A DNA stretch of 64,000 bases. It comes from Talpa occidentalis (Eukaryota > Chordata > Mammalia > Eulipotyphla > Talpidae). The position numbers were made by a program, and so were the translations under genes. Of this stretch, positions 48,691 through 61,385 are shown piece by piece. The first letter of the stretch is position 1. Each line of letters begins with the position of its first letter. A model generated the notes under the pieces. It was not told where the DNA came from. It saw only the letters and a list, made by a program, of their open reading frames with translations, and made no database searches. The stretch is taken from assembly GCF_014898055.3 (NCBI RefSeq), contig NW_023602073.1, positions 86,470,678-86,534,677 on the forward strand, read 5' to 3'.

Positions 48691-50884
48691 ATAATGCTAG
48701 GTTGGAACTTACTGCCAATTTGTATCTTTCACCTCCAATGAGAAAGAATTCTTCAAAGATAATGGGGAGGGAGGTGCATCTACTAGTGCAATGTAAAAGA
48801 TAATTTCATTCTTGAAACTTAAAAATGTTGTTGACCTTGTAGGTAGGAATGAGTAGTTTTTGCCCACAATAATACTTAACCCTATAAGTTGTATGTTTTC
48901 ATATTTCCTAATTTTTCATAGTACTTTTCAAATACCCTCAGATTGGTCAGATGAAATATTTTTTAAAGAGAAAGAAGATATTGTTCTTTCCTTTTGATGT
49001 TGCTATAGTCAGGTAAATAAATTTACTTACTGCTTTACATAAGGAACAGAAAAAGCCATGAACCAGAGGAGTTTTTCACCTAAATGTGTGGCTTTGCCTC
49101 ATGTAGCTTTCCTATCCCATTCTTAAAGATTGCATCACCGAGCTTCATCACACCTAATTACAGGACATGCCACATAGGTAACACTTGCACCTTATCACAG
49201 GAAACTCTCTCCCTTAGGAAATAAAATAAAAATGGGGTTTTTCCTAGGGCAATTGGAGTGTGGGGAGGCTATTTGATGCAGGTGATTTTTTTAGTCCCTG
49301 AGGCTAGTTTTAAAGGCATCTCTGTGGCTGCACTGTGTTCACAGAACTTGTCAGGAGGCATAGGGAGCATGAATCATACCTCCCAAGACTATTCAAACAA
49401 ACTGAAGACAATCCACTAGGGTAAAATGTACCCCATTTTACTCCATACACAGGCTTGTAAAATGCTGAACAAGTCATGCTTGAAGCTTCCACATTATAGT
49501 TTAAAGCATATTCATTATACGAGTTCACACTATAAAAACACATCTTTTTGTAAAGATTTTTATTAAGATACTACTAACCTAATTTGTCTCTTGGTAAATC
49601 TATTTTCATTAGTAGGATTTGTTTAAAACAATATAAGTAATGAATTAAGTACATAAATCAGTGATAGCACATTGCCATGGATTTATTTACTCAGAAAATA
49701 AGCTTCTTCCTCTTTAAAATGGCAATAAAACTTATTGTCATTGTATCTAAAGGTCTTTTGTTTCATTCAACAAATATATATTTTTATCTAAAGATCTTTC
49801 TGAATGTTTTAAAATATAAGCTTACATGAAATTTCACTAAATGCTTTAAAATTTTTATCTTAATTACATATTATATTTACCTAACAATTTTTTTTATCCA
49901 ATCTTGGAACAACTTTAAATAAAGCTAATGCGAAAACTAAACTGTCTAAACAATAAACAAAATTCCAAAATCCCAGACTTAATTTTTCCCCCATTCTATT
50001 GTTCATCTAGAAAAAAAGAAATGTGAATGCCCTTCTGTTGTGGAAAGGATATTTAGTTTTACAACTAAACAGAAGTTCCTCCAGTCACATGGAATTAAGA
50101 ATCCAGGCAGATTTTCATCACAGTTGAGCTCAAGATTTTGTCACTTTAAACACAGAGATAAAACATTATTAACAATCAATGTTACCCAAAATTAAAATCT
50201 ACACAAATGAAAACCATACCATCTGCCCTCATATTCAAATTTCTATAAAATGGGTCATGTGAATCTGAAATCACGCCATAAAAATTTGGTTTTGGCCAAG
50301 TGAAGTTCTTTTGTAAAAGACTCACACTACCTTCCAGCCCTATTGAGCACTAAGTACAAGCTATTTATTTTGATACACTCTGCTGAACTCAGACAATGTT
50401 TTTTGGCATTTTGATAAATTACTAAAGTTTAAACTTTTAACACAATTGTTTAACAGGGTCCAAACTTTAATCTCATTCCCACTTTGAGATCAAACTTATT
50501 TGCTTTATTCTTCTTGCTATCACTGCCACACAACTGTTTCAGCACAAACACAGCTTTCTTTGGATTGTTATGCATTCTCATTCATTGCCAATGCTACAAG
50601 ACTTCTCCACATATGTACGCAAAGAGAGATCTTGAGAATATTCACAGAACAACAGCTTTGAAAGTAACACATTTTCCTCAAGTTAGCTCTTTGTTTATCA
50701 AGGAATCATAAGTTAGAAGATACTTTCACAGTAAGGGAAAAAAAGCTGTCTGCTAAAAGCCTTTAGGACACACTAGCAGGACTGATGGTAACAAGATAAG
50801 GATTTTTCCAGTCTCCTATAAACTTCCCCCCTTAGGATGAGATTACTTTTCTCCTTCACAGAAAGACAAGAGTATGCCTCATAC

Positions 50885-50993
50885 CAAGACACGGTGCATC
50901 TTGGCCAGTTCCAATCAAGAATACTGAGGTATCAAGGAAAGTCATAATAAGCTGGTCATTTCACGGGTTGTCACGGTCCACACTCAGCAAAAC
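50885..50993 (-). other. Splice-bounded segment on the minus strand (candidate exon)
   Basis: A 109-bp segment on the minus strand is bounded by the acceptor-like TTTCGGTTGCAG (intron ends at 50994) and the donor-like CTTG|GTATGAG (intron starts at 50884). It lies in the FILIP1 sense orientation, just downstream of the candidate first exon at 51203-51380. All frames from that exon meet a stop within it, so if used it would be non-coding or leader sequence. Splice-like pairs arise by chance, so this is weak. Confidence 0.2.
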
Positions 50994-51202
50994 CTGCAAC
51001 CGAAAGCTAAGAGATTGTTGAGTTCTTACAGCCCTTGTCAGAGTAGTCAGGCGCTACAAATGCCCAAACCCAACTCCAGGATGCCCTGTACAGTAACACT
51101 TAGAAATGAGTTTACTGCCAAGTAAGCTTATTAACAAATGAAATACACATGGTCTAGAGTAGCCAATATTGCTTAAATCAAAACAGATCTTGACTTCCTT
51201 AC

Positions 51203-51380
51203 CTTAGAATTAGGAAGCATAGTAGTTTTGGTTTTTGTTTTTGTTTTTTATAAGGGGATACTGAAGTTTGTTCAACAGCAGCAGGCCCTGCTCAGCCCCT
51301 ACTCCACAGGGAATTAACCGTCACATTCCAGCCCTGTCATCAGAACAATGAAAGGTGAATGTTGTGCAAAACAGCTTGGG
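51203..51380 (-). other. FILIP1: Candidate alternative first exon of FILIP1
   Basis: On the minus strand a TATA-like CCATATAAGG (complement of 51407-51416) is followed some 30 bases later by a predicted start near 51380. A strong donor, AAG|GTAAGG, comes at 51203/51202. The segment ends ATG CTT CCT AAT TCT AAG, a six-codon frame MLPNSK in phase 0. The large FILIP1 exon needs a phase-2 donor before it, so direct splicing would not keep that frame. Translation would then start at a later ATG, or another exon would be needed. Shorter FILIP forms are known in rat, which makes an internal promoter plausible. This is inference from sequence signals. Confidence 0.25.
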
Positions 51381-51392
51381 ACCACTAGCTGG

Positions 51393-51416
51393 TGATGTCA
51401 TTCCTCCCTTATATGG
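51393..51416. promoter_or_regulatory. CArG box next to MCAT and CRE-like motifs
   Basis: Three motifs lie in 24 bases: TGATGTCA (CRE/ATF-like, 51393-51400), CATTCCT (MCAT, the TEAD site, 51399-51405) and CCTTATATGG (a perfect CArG box CC(A/T)6GG for SRF, 51407-51416). SRF plus TEAD sites are typical of muscle enhancers and promoters, and FILIP1 acts in muscle. The motifs are seen; the function is inferred. Confidence 0.45.
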
Positions 51417-53544
51417 TTCATTATTGTGCAGATTTACTTTGGTCTGTGAAAAGGGGTGGAGCTGCCCAGGACTGGAAGGAAAGGCAGCTCTTAAGAAGCA
51501 AAGCAAGTGAACAAGAATTATGCTCTCCACTGGGGAAAAAAGCACTGGGGAGGGGAATGAAGTTGAGAGGAAGAATGAGATAAAGAAAAGATATGCATAA
51601 AATGTCAAATGGGCCTCACTTCTGATTTTTCAAACTAGCTAAGTTCTATACAGTTCCATTCAGCACATGCTGAAATTTAAATAGGGATCTCACTACACTT
51701 CATCTAGAATTCAGCCAACAGGAGGGGAATCACCTTTCAAAGTGCCAGTTAATTTACGTGTACCTAAATGGAAACACTGCAGTGTGCGCTACAGAATGCC
51801 AAGCACCCTTTAGTATAAGAATTATTGTGTCTTAAAATTTTTTTTTCACCTGACAATATTTCTTCCCGAAAAGTGTTTTGAAATAAGGCAGGGGAGAGGG
51901 GGAAGGCTGGCGGGGAGGGGTGATATCTATACAAAGTGGGTCAGTAAATTTCAAGGAATTTCAAGGAATGTCATACAAATGCTTCTGTCACCTTCAAACT
52001 GGTTTTGTATCTTTCTTTTTTTCCCCACTTCTTCTCTTTTCCCACTTTTTTTCCTTGTTGAAATCTTTCTTTCCTGAGTGAATTTCTAAGTGAGTGATAA
52101 TTCGGTCAAAAAGCCATCAGATAACTTAGAAGTCCAAGAAAAAATTTTTTCTAACCCATATGCATAGAACATGTGCATCATTTATGTTAAGAATATTCCG
52201 TTTTAATTATAGAAAAAATATAGTATTAGGTAAATTTGTCAAATTAACTTTAAAGTTAACAGAATTAAGCATTTGCAGAGCTTTTTTAAGTCCTCAGATT
52301 ATCTTTTTTTATTACATAAGTATAAGACATTATGCTATGACATAAAAAAAAAAGTATGAAGGAACAATAAGTTAAAGACAATTGTCTTGCTACCTCTCTA
52401 ATGTTCAATCATACCTTTTATTTTAAGAATACGTCAATCTTTATAACATGAACTTAGTATCATGATTAGTGCATGTTTGAAGGTTGAAGTTCTGAATAAA
52501 TATTTTGGTAAAAATTACATAAAGTAATATTCATGGTTAAGTTAAAATGACAGATAATGAATCAATTAGTTATTGGCTTTGTTTTTTGGGAGTTTTTTTT
52601 TCCAGCTACTTTAGTATGGATGGGGGAAAAATGAAATTCAGACAGGAAAGAAGAAACTGCTCTCCCTATCTCTTGTATGAAGGCTGCACAAGATTTGGAA
52701 AAGTGGAGTTCTTGGCAATTGAACAAGACTGAACCTTAGCTTGGCACCTACTTGGTAGATAACTGAGAATATGTTTTATAACTCCTCTAGTGTCTGTTTA
52801 TCAACTGTATAGTACTGATGTAGATTTTAATTTGCAGCGCTGTTACAAGAATTGAATGAGATATTATGAGTCAGACTCTATGTCATAGACCCACAATAAA
52901 TAATTAGTAATATATTTAATATATTATGTACAATTTATTCATTTTGATGATGGTAGGCAGCACTTTGCAAAAGTACAAATTTGTGGCCTAATTTTGACAT
53001 GGACAATATAAACCCATGTTTTTAAAAAAAGGGAATCAAGGCATCACGATTGAAGTCAAGTGACAGCTTTTTTCAGTCTATTCCTGATTATTCATCCTTG
53101 AGTTGTAGCCTCAGGGAAGCATTGTTTAAGTTTAAAACTATATCAAATAAATATTTAGAAACAAATGATAATAACAAAAGGAAATGTTTTCTTACCTTTG
53201 AAAAAGCCTTAAAACAAAAACCATAAATGTCAATCAAAGATCTGTTTTTTTATTTCCTTGCTTAATACTATTAAATAGTATTCAAAATTAATTTAAAACC
53301 TAATTTTAAGACTCACTTAAAATAGCCGTGTTTACTATAATTAATGAAAATTTCCTGACTAGATGACATTACTTTTTAGGAGTCTCTTGGAAATTAAAAG
53401 ACATGTGTAAATGGGTGATAGAACCCATCTTGAAATCATAGTAGCTAAAAAGGTCCCATTATTAGATCTTAGAGGACCTAGGCCACATCCTTCTGTGTCT
53501 TTCTGTCTCTTTAGAAAGTAGCTGGCATTCATTTGTTCCCTTTT

Positions 53545-53964
53545 TTGAAATTTCAGTTTTATTGAGGTATAGTTGACAATTAAAAGTATAAGATAGGTAA
53601 AGTGTGTATCTTACTGATTTGACATATATATATTATGTCTATATATACATATATATACACTATGCATATATTGTAAAAGGATTCCCCCCAACTCTTATCA
53701 ATTTGCACATCTATTATCTCACATACTTATATTTCATGTTTATACCTTTACCAAAATTTCCCTATTTCCCGACCCCTTCTGCCCCCCAGTCCCTGACAGT
53801 CAGTTTTTTACTTTATGTTTCTATCAGTTTGAGGGTTTTTATTTAAGTCCACATATAAAAGATATCATGCAGCATATTTCTTTTCCTGTCTGGCTTGTCA
53901 AGCATAATACATACAAAGTCCATCCACGTTGTCTCAAATAACAGGAATAATATTCCTGTGTGTA

Positions 53965-54001
<37 letters not shown>

Positions 54002-54325
54002 CCTCATATCCATTCATCTTTTGATGGACACTTAGGTTTTTTCCACCTCTTGGCTATTGTGAATAGTGCTGCAATGAGAGTGCAGTAAAGTATTTGATAT
54101 CTTATTTTCATTTCATTTGTACACAAACCCAGAAGTAGGGTTGCTGAATAATGTGTCAGATCTATTTTAAATTTTTTGAGGATTTTCAAACTGTTTTCTA
54201 TAGAGGCTGAACCAATTTATATCCCACAACAGTTCATAAGGATTTCCTTCTTCTCCACATCCTCATCAACAGGTGATAATATCATTGTGGTTTTGATTGT
54301 ATTTCCCTGATGATCATTGCATTTG
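53545..54325 (-). repeat. Old L1 LINE, 3' part, minus orientation
   Basis: The + strand starts with tttattgaggtatagttgac, a hallmark of old L1 3' ends in reverse complement. It then goes through decayed ORF2 C-terminal sequence; the minus strand still encodes LIAALFTIAKRWKKPKCPS near 54010-54070. It ends near atcctcatcaacaggtgata. A GT microsatellite expanded inside it. Confidence 0.75.
53957..54000. repeat. GT microsatellite inside old L1
   Basis: A GT-rich run with two early interruptions (tatg, gcg) and then about 15 pure GT units. Confidence 0.95.
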
Positions 54326-54329
54326 TTCA

Positions 54330-55700
54330 ATATTAATTGACTGCTCACCAAGGACCTGGCATAGTATTAGGCACTGCGAGATATGGTATTAACAAGACAG
54401 GCAAGGTCCCTATCCTACTGGAGTTCACACTCTACTGAGAAATACCCAGAAGAAAAGGAGTAGGGGGCTTTCAGGGGAGGTGACTGGAGCAAGGGGCCCC
54501 CTCTGTAAGGAAATTCTCTAAGGCACTGACATGGAGGCTGAAAGATCAATGGAAGCAGTGATGCAAACAGCAGAGGCATAAGCCACAGTGCAGGGGCCCT
54601 GAAGGGGAAAGGAGTATGGAGGCTTGCAAGTACAGAAAGAAGACTTGGTGACCAGAACTTGGAGATCAAAGGAAGGTGATACAAGGCTCATCTGAACGAT
54701 TAGTGTGGATAGTTATCATTTGAAGCATCCTTATTGGGTATATGTACTCCCTAGGTAGTTCTGACAAAACAAGAGATTCTTCATATGTACTACAGGGTCT
54801 TTAATTAACATGAGAAATATTAAAAATATTTTTATGTGAAATGAGTATTTTAAGACATGTAGCACCTCCATCCTTATATAAATGAGATATAAGAACTTGG
54901 TGAGTCCAACAGCCTTATGCCTTTGGAGTGTTGCTCTAGACACAGGACTCCATTGGATTTTTTTACCCCCATACTCCCAATTTATTAGAGGATTCCATCA
55001 TCTAATTTAGCCAGAACATTAGCTGATCCTATAACTAGAATGCTGTTGCATCTGCCTAATTGAATCTTTCATGTGAAGAACTTGAAAACATTTCAGAACA
55101 CAGAACTGAAATTTCTCCAATCCTAACAGGTACTGCTTACCAGTAATTGTATATTGGGCAACATTCAGTTGGAGACTTGCTTTCATCGTGACATATCACT
55201 TTTCATGAGTTACCAATATCTTCTAATAAGATCTGACAATTGGAATAAAGTAGATTGATTTGGTCCAATTTGCCATTCCACAATAAAGAGTTGGATTTTA
55301 TTCTATCTGATTTATATGACTAATATGTAAATAATGTACTTGGGGGCAGGAGGCAAGAGTGGAAACAAGATGTCTAAAGGAGCAACGTGATGGTAGATTG
55401 GATAAGACTTTATCTTGGGGATAAAGTGGCAATGGTTTTGGAGAAAAATGGACAAATTCCAGGCATAATTTAGAAGCAGAGTCAATACAATTTACTGGTG
55501 GCTATATTTGGAAGGTTAAGAGAAAGAGAAGTTATTAAGGATGATCACTAGCATTTTAGTATGAGTTATTAGATCAGAAGCAAAATTAACTGAGATAGGC
55601 ACAGGAAGATTTGCAGGAAGTAACCAAGAGTTCCATTTGGGACACATTAAGTCTGAGAAGTCTATTAAACATCCAAATGAGCTAGTCAAGTATGGACATT
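54330..55700 (-). repeat. L2 LINE, minus orientation
   Basis: The + strand gives reverse-complement L2 in order: aggacctggcatagtattagg near 54350, caggcaaggtccctatccta near 54400, ggggccctgaaggggaaagg near 54590, gagttggattttattctatc near 55288, and gaagtctattaaacatccaa near 55657. The middle (about 54690-55250) aligns poorly and may be a later insert. Confidence 0.55.
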
Positions 55701-56221
55701 TACTCAATTATTGTGTACTCAATGAACTAAAGAAACATTTCTGTTTAAAGAGGATTAGTAATTTTCTTTCCTATGAATGCAATACAACGAAATAGAGACT
55801 TTCCCATACATTTTTCATCATGTACTAACTGAAATGTGTACTCCAATGTAAAATAATGCATGTGGAAAGTGTTATTGTGATTATGGGTCCTCAGGCCAAC
55901 TCCTAAGTCCAATGTGGGTGGGATCATCAAAGACCATCTTTGATTTTTTAAAGCACTGGATCCTAGACATAGAGTATCCAGGCTTCCATCATCCTTTACG
56001 CATCTGGTTGCCATGGAACATCATGACCTGAACAAATGACTTAAAACCAAGTCTCCTCCTATAGATCTGAGGTATACAGTAGTGGGGGTGGGGGAAGAAG
56101 AGGAGTCAAAGCAGGGGAAGGAAGAGTACAGGGGACTGAGGTGATGGATCACAGGTGCTATGGTGGTGCGAGAACTATGGTGACTATACCTGAGGGAATA
56201 AATCAAATACAATGATGTAAA

Positions 56222-56244
56222 AAATTAATTAATTAATTAATTAA
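56222..56244. repeat. AATT tetranucleotide microsatellite
   Basis: About five and a half units of AATT, palindromic in each unit. Confidence 0.9.
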
Positions 56245-58714
56245 ATAAGGGGGGGAAGGCTTCTCACAACCCCTCCTTATTCATATTGATCAGAAAAGAA
56301 AAAACAGAAAGACATGTTTCTTGCATATTTCTGAGAAAGATCTAGTTCAGCATACTGCAAGCGGGAAGTTTCTTGATGTTTGGTCAATCAAAAGGCTTTC
56401 CAATTCAATATGCTCTTATCTCAGGAGACTTGTTCTCTAGAAATGTGAGAAGTGGATGCATTAAGACAGGGGGAGAAGAACTCAAATGGGCAGGCAGGGA
56501 GAAGAAAGACATAGACCATGCTAGAAACACTGCACTTGCGTTCTTATTTGGGGCTGTTCAATGTTCTTCCAGAATCTCTTCCTGGAGGTTTGGCAACAGT
56601 GTGTTAAGTCAGGGCAGCAGTTATGCATAAATTATGCATCCTTTCTTATGAAAAATAAAATCCCAAATTTCTCAAATATTACATAGTCTAGAAGTCAAGC
56701 AAATCAATGAGCATGGGAAAGTTAGGCAAATCAGAAAGTATTGGAGGGAAGAATGATGTGTATAGAGAAGTAGGTAAAATAACAGTATTTCCATGATTAG
56801 ACTCCAGGACTTGGTGACATTGTAATAAGTGAAAAGACTAGGTAAACCAAAGTAATCCTCCTAGAATACTACATACTGGATGTGGCGCAGTCATAGCCCA
56901 TCATTTCGAGTTTCCCTCACGTTTCAGATCACACAAGTCAGAATAAAAGAAACAAAGTAATTCCCAGTGAACTCCTATAGCATATTAGAAGCTATACAGA
57001 AAGTATAAAGAAAATCCTTAAGGTAAGAATGAGTTAAGATTCAATAAAGTTGACCACTAGTTTGTTTGCAGTTGAAGCTCACATTCAGTCCCTGAATATT
57101 ATTTGAATAGTTTCTTGGCGAAGAATTCACATCCAAGAGCTGAATATGTTATGCATTGAGCATGAAAGACCCAACCTTTGATTAATCTTTTCTGTTCAAA
57201 CTTTTCACCACCATGAAGTACTTTCCAAACACAAGCATTCTTGGAAAAAAGAGTGCACACCCGTTAAGCAGCCAGAAAGAGCAACCTCCAAACACTAAAA
57301 ACACCACCTTCCCAAGTTCCAACTACCTCTCTGGAGTCCAGGATTTGTAATGCTAATCTGAGAACCTTCTTCCATGCTGGAAAAAAAGGGGAAATATGAA
57401 AGTAATGGAGTTATTCACTGTGGTGCTAAGAGACAACACATTTTTCCAGTATTTTCCTTTCTTAACTCTTTCTTGGGTGTATGAATTTGTGCAAATAACT
57501 ATATTTGCTTGGCATTTATTGTGATGACAAATGGCTGCCCATTTAGGGGCAGAATTCCTAACTTTTTTCATTCCAGAAGAATAATCCCACTTAATATTTT
57601 CAATACCTAAATTTGTCTGTGATGCTATTCAATTAAAAAGTCAATCCAACTAGGCTGGAACTTGGAGACCAAAACTCCCTATGGTTGGAAATTTTTACTT
57701 TTATCCAGTTGTTTTTGTAACCTGGATTCAGTTGTTTTCTCTGGAACTTATCTCACTAATGCTTCAAGTATTTTTTAAAATTTATGGAAGACTTTGGTCT
57801 TATATGTTCTAATATACAGAATGCCTGTCAGAATTGACTGATTGCCTGTTATTAAACTGTCTGGATTACAATCACTAGTATTAGAATATTGGCAGTTGAC
57901 AAAGAAATTTTTTTACTTGTCACTATAAACCACTAGTTATTCACTGTATTTTTGCCACTTGGGTAGGCTTTGAAGTTGTAATTATTTACTGTTGAAAATT
58001 TGCCTGTTGAAGTAACATTCTAGCTGGCCTGTTTGGTTTTTTCCTAGATTTCCACTGTGTGTTTCCTAAAACTTGTCATCTGCTCTAGTTCCTGAGGCTC
58101 TCTGATTAACAGTGAAAATCAGCTCTTCATTTGCATGTATAATATAGTGTATCGATCACAATCAACCTTTTTATACAAAAAATATAGTCATGACTTTCTG
58201 GACTCCATTTAATAACTCACAATAACTTCTGTGAAAAGCATATGTGTTTAAATCCCTTAGGTTGTTATATGATTAGATTCAAATCTTTAGATACACTTTA
58301 TTGTTTTCCATTTAACATAATCTGTTTTATGCAGCTGGTGGAAAAAGAAAATATTCCCTGGGTTATTCTAAGTCAGTCCAAGTTGAGTTTGAACTTTTAT
58401 TTTCTTCAAGATATACAATGTGTTTTGTCATTTCTTTTTAATTTAATGATTTTTTGAATAAACAAAACTATTGATATACAGCAGTAAATTTATAACCTCA
58501 GCAAAGTTATTATAGCAGTTTTTCTTCCAAATGATGCTGATAGTTACCATATATTTTACTACTCATAAAATTTTATGTGGCTAAAAATCATAATACAGCT
58601 TTTAGGGAAAAAATCATCATTTTCCAGCTATGTATTTTCAGTTACATATTACTCTTCAAATATATAATATAGTGTATCAACCACATATATTTTTGAGGCT
58701 ACTTGGGTAGCTAC

Positions 58715-58758
58715 ATATATATATATATATATATATATGATATATATATGATATATAT
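58715..58758. repeat. AT dinucleotide microsatellite
   Basis: Twelve AT units, then two shorter runs separated by ATGATAT interruptions. Such a run can extrude as a cruciform. Confidence 0.95.
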
Positions 58759-59874
58759 CTTTATTACATAAGGTTTATCTGACCTTTGGGAACTTAAAAA
58801 TGAAATACTAAATCTCCCCTTGACATAAGCCATATCCTTTACATTGATAATTCCCCTGAAGTGGTAGAAACCCGAAACCAGATCAGGGCAGGAGGAAATG
58901 ACCTTGACTAAAATATGGTCATTTGTTTACAAATAAATTACCTGCACAACATGTGAAAATGACTGTACTGTCAACTAAGGGGCCCAAATTTTTCCAAATG
59001 ATTTGGGATGTCATCTTTTAAATATATTGAATTTCTATACCAGCTATATTCTAGTTCCAGCTATTTTATTACCCCCATTGATCTGTCTATCCATGTACCA
59101 ATACCACAACACCTTTGTACATATTGTAGCTTTAAAATGAATTTTTATTTCTGGAAGGAGACTTTTCTACTATTTTTTACACTCAAAATTTGATTTTTCT
59201 TGCATATATATATATAGTATGTGAACTTTGGAATTACTTCTTTAGTAGCCATCCTTTTAAAAAGTCCTGATGGAATTTTTATTAGGATCAAGTTAAGTTG
59301 GTGAATTAATATATAGGGAAAATATATCTTTATGATGTTGAGTTCTTAGGGCCTAAAATACTGATGACCCTTTCCACTGACTTCTGTCTCTTTCATATCT
59401 CTAAGTAGCATTTACAATTTTTCTTTATGTAGATCTTTTGCATTCTTGAGTTCATTCCTAGAGAATTTATGTTTAATATATAGTTTATATTATTTTGTTC
59501 TTTGGAAATAAAAAAATGATTGATTTTTGAAAATTGATTCCCTGTAGTTTAATTCCTCGCCACGTCACTTTACTGAATTCTTTAATTATCTGAGGTCACC
59601 TTTCATTTTTTCTGAGTCTATCAATAATATACATACAAAAACAACTACCCCCCAAAAAACACAACTTATTTTTCCAATACTTTTCATTGTTCTCAAAATG
59701 TTTTAAATTGATAAAATGTAAATGTGATTTAGTGAAATTTCCATAATTTTCCTTTTAATATTTAATACACAGGTGAGCAAAAGAAATAATCACTTTTAGG
59801 TGGTAAATGCTATGTCTTGTGGAATGGACTTTATATTTGTTGTATTATTAACATAAACAACTATAAGATGGGTA

Positions 59875-59990
59875 CTCAGTTACCCTTAACCTATGGATGA
59901 AGAAACCAAGAATCAGAGAGATTAGAAAACCTGTCCAAGGTTACCCATTACTGGTCTGTGTCAATAAAATCCAGAGTAAGAATTGGAATT
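59875..59990 (-). repeat. MIR SINE fragment
   Basis: Reverse-complement MIR: cctatggatgaagaaaccaag, aatcagagagattagaaaacc, tgtccaaggttacccattac, and aatccagagtaagaattgga. Confidence 0.65.
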
Positions 59991-60230
59991 TAGAGCTATT
60001 TTGCTCCAAATAAAATGTAGGAGCCTAAGAAAACAATTATCTCTAGTTTACAGATTTTTGAGGGGGGACTGGCACCATGTAGCTAGATCAACCCAGACAA
60101 GAAATTAATTTCAGCTGAGAGGTTAAATTTAGCTCAGATGATCCTCTAAAGATCACAGAACATTTTAAGCACATCATCAGTACTCTGGAACTAGCCAAAA
60201 TACCACATTGTTTTTCTTTAGCACACATAT

Positions 60231-61385
60231 GACTTTTGCATTTTTATTTTAATTTTTTTATTTTATTTTAATATTTATCATTTTTTACATTTTTTAGACA
60301 ATATTTGCTTCCCCCCATCCCCTCAGATTGAGTCCCCATAGAATTTCATTCCCCGGCGCCCATGCACTATCACCACAGTCCCCTGTGTTCCTCCTTCCCT
60401 CCCTCCCTCTGATCCCCTCCTTGTTCCTCCCCTGCAGTATGTCTCTGGTTTATAATTGTCTGTTTTTGCTTTGTTGTGTTTTTTACTGTTATTATTTTTT
60501 TTACACTGATGTCTTATTTGGTTCCCCTATATTCTTGTTATAGGTGAAGCCATCCGTTATTTTTCTTTTTCCTTCTGGCTTATTTCACTGAGCATAATTC
60601 CTTCTAGCTCCATCCATGTTGCTACAAATGGCATGAGTTTATCTTTTTTGATTGCTGAATAATATTCCATTGTGTGTATATGCCACATCTTCTTGATCCA
60701 GTCATCTATTTTTGGGCATTTGGGGTTGTTTCCAGGTTTTCCCTATTGTAAATAGTGCTGCAATAAACATAGATACAGGTGCTCTTTTGAATCACTGTTT
60801 TAGTGGCCTTTGGATAGATCCCTAGACTCATCACCCAAAGCAGTGGTAGTGAAGGCAAACATAAACACCTGGGATTACATCAAACTGAAAAGCTTCTGTA
60901 CAGCCAAAGAGACATTAACCAAAACAGAGAGACACCCCACTGATTGGGAAAAAATTTTTGCACTCCATTTAACTGCTAAGGGACTGATCACAAAGATATA
61001 CAAAGAACTCACACGGCTCAACAAAAACAAAACAAACAATCCAGTCAAGAAATGGACAGAAGAACTCAAGACATTTTTCCAAAGAGGAAATGCAAATGGC
61101 CAACAGGCATATGAAAAAATGTTCAACATCCCTTATAATCAAGGAAATGCAATCAAAACCACACTGAGATACCACCTTACACCAGTAAGAATGGCACATA
61201 TCAAAAAAACAAGCAACAACAAATGTTGGCGAGGATGCGGTGAAAAAGGAACTCTCCTACATTGCTGGTGGGAGTGCAAACTGGTCCATCCACTGTGGAA
61301 AGCTGTCTGGAGATTCCTTAGTCTACTAAAAATGGAGCTACCATATGATCCAGCAGTTCTACTACTAGGGACTTTTGCATTTTTA
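60231..61385 (-). mobile_element. 5'-truncated L1 with 5' inversion (twin priming)
   Basis: A perfect 16-bp duplication, gacttttgcattttta, flanks the element at 60231-60246 and 61370-61385. The left half (60247-60825) is the L1 3' end in minus orientation: A tail complement, G-rich 3' untranslated region and the last part of ORF2. The right half (60826-61369) is the adjoining upstream part of ORF2, inverted to plus. Its translation includes NTWDYIKLKSFCTAKETL, a TDWEKIF block, and the C-terminal Cys-rich motif [19 protein letters not shown]. The halves meet at the same L1 position (shared bases ctaggg), so almost no L1 sequence was lost. The right half is one open frame, but residues around 88-114 of it read in a shifted frame compared with the L1 family, implying two compensating indels. 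No promoter, ORF1 or reverse-transcriptase catalytic region is present, so it is dead. Confidence 0.93.
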
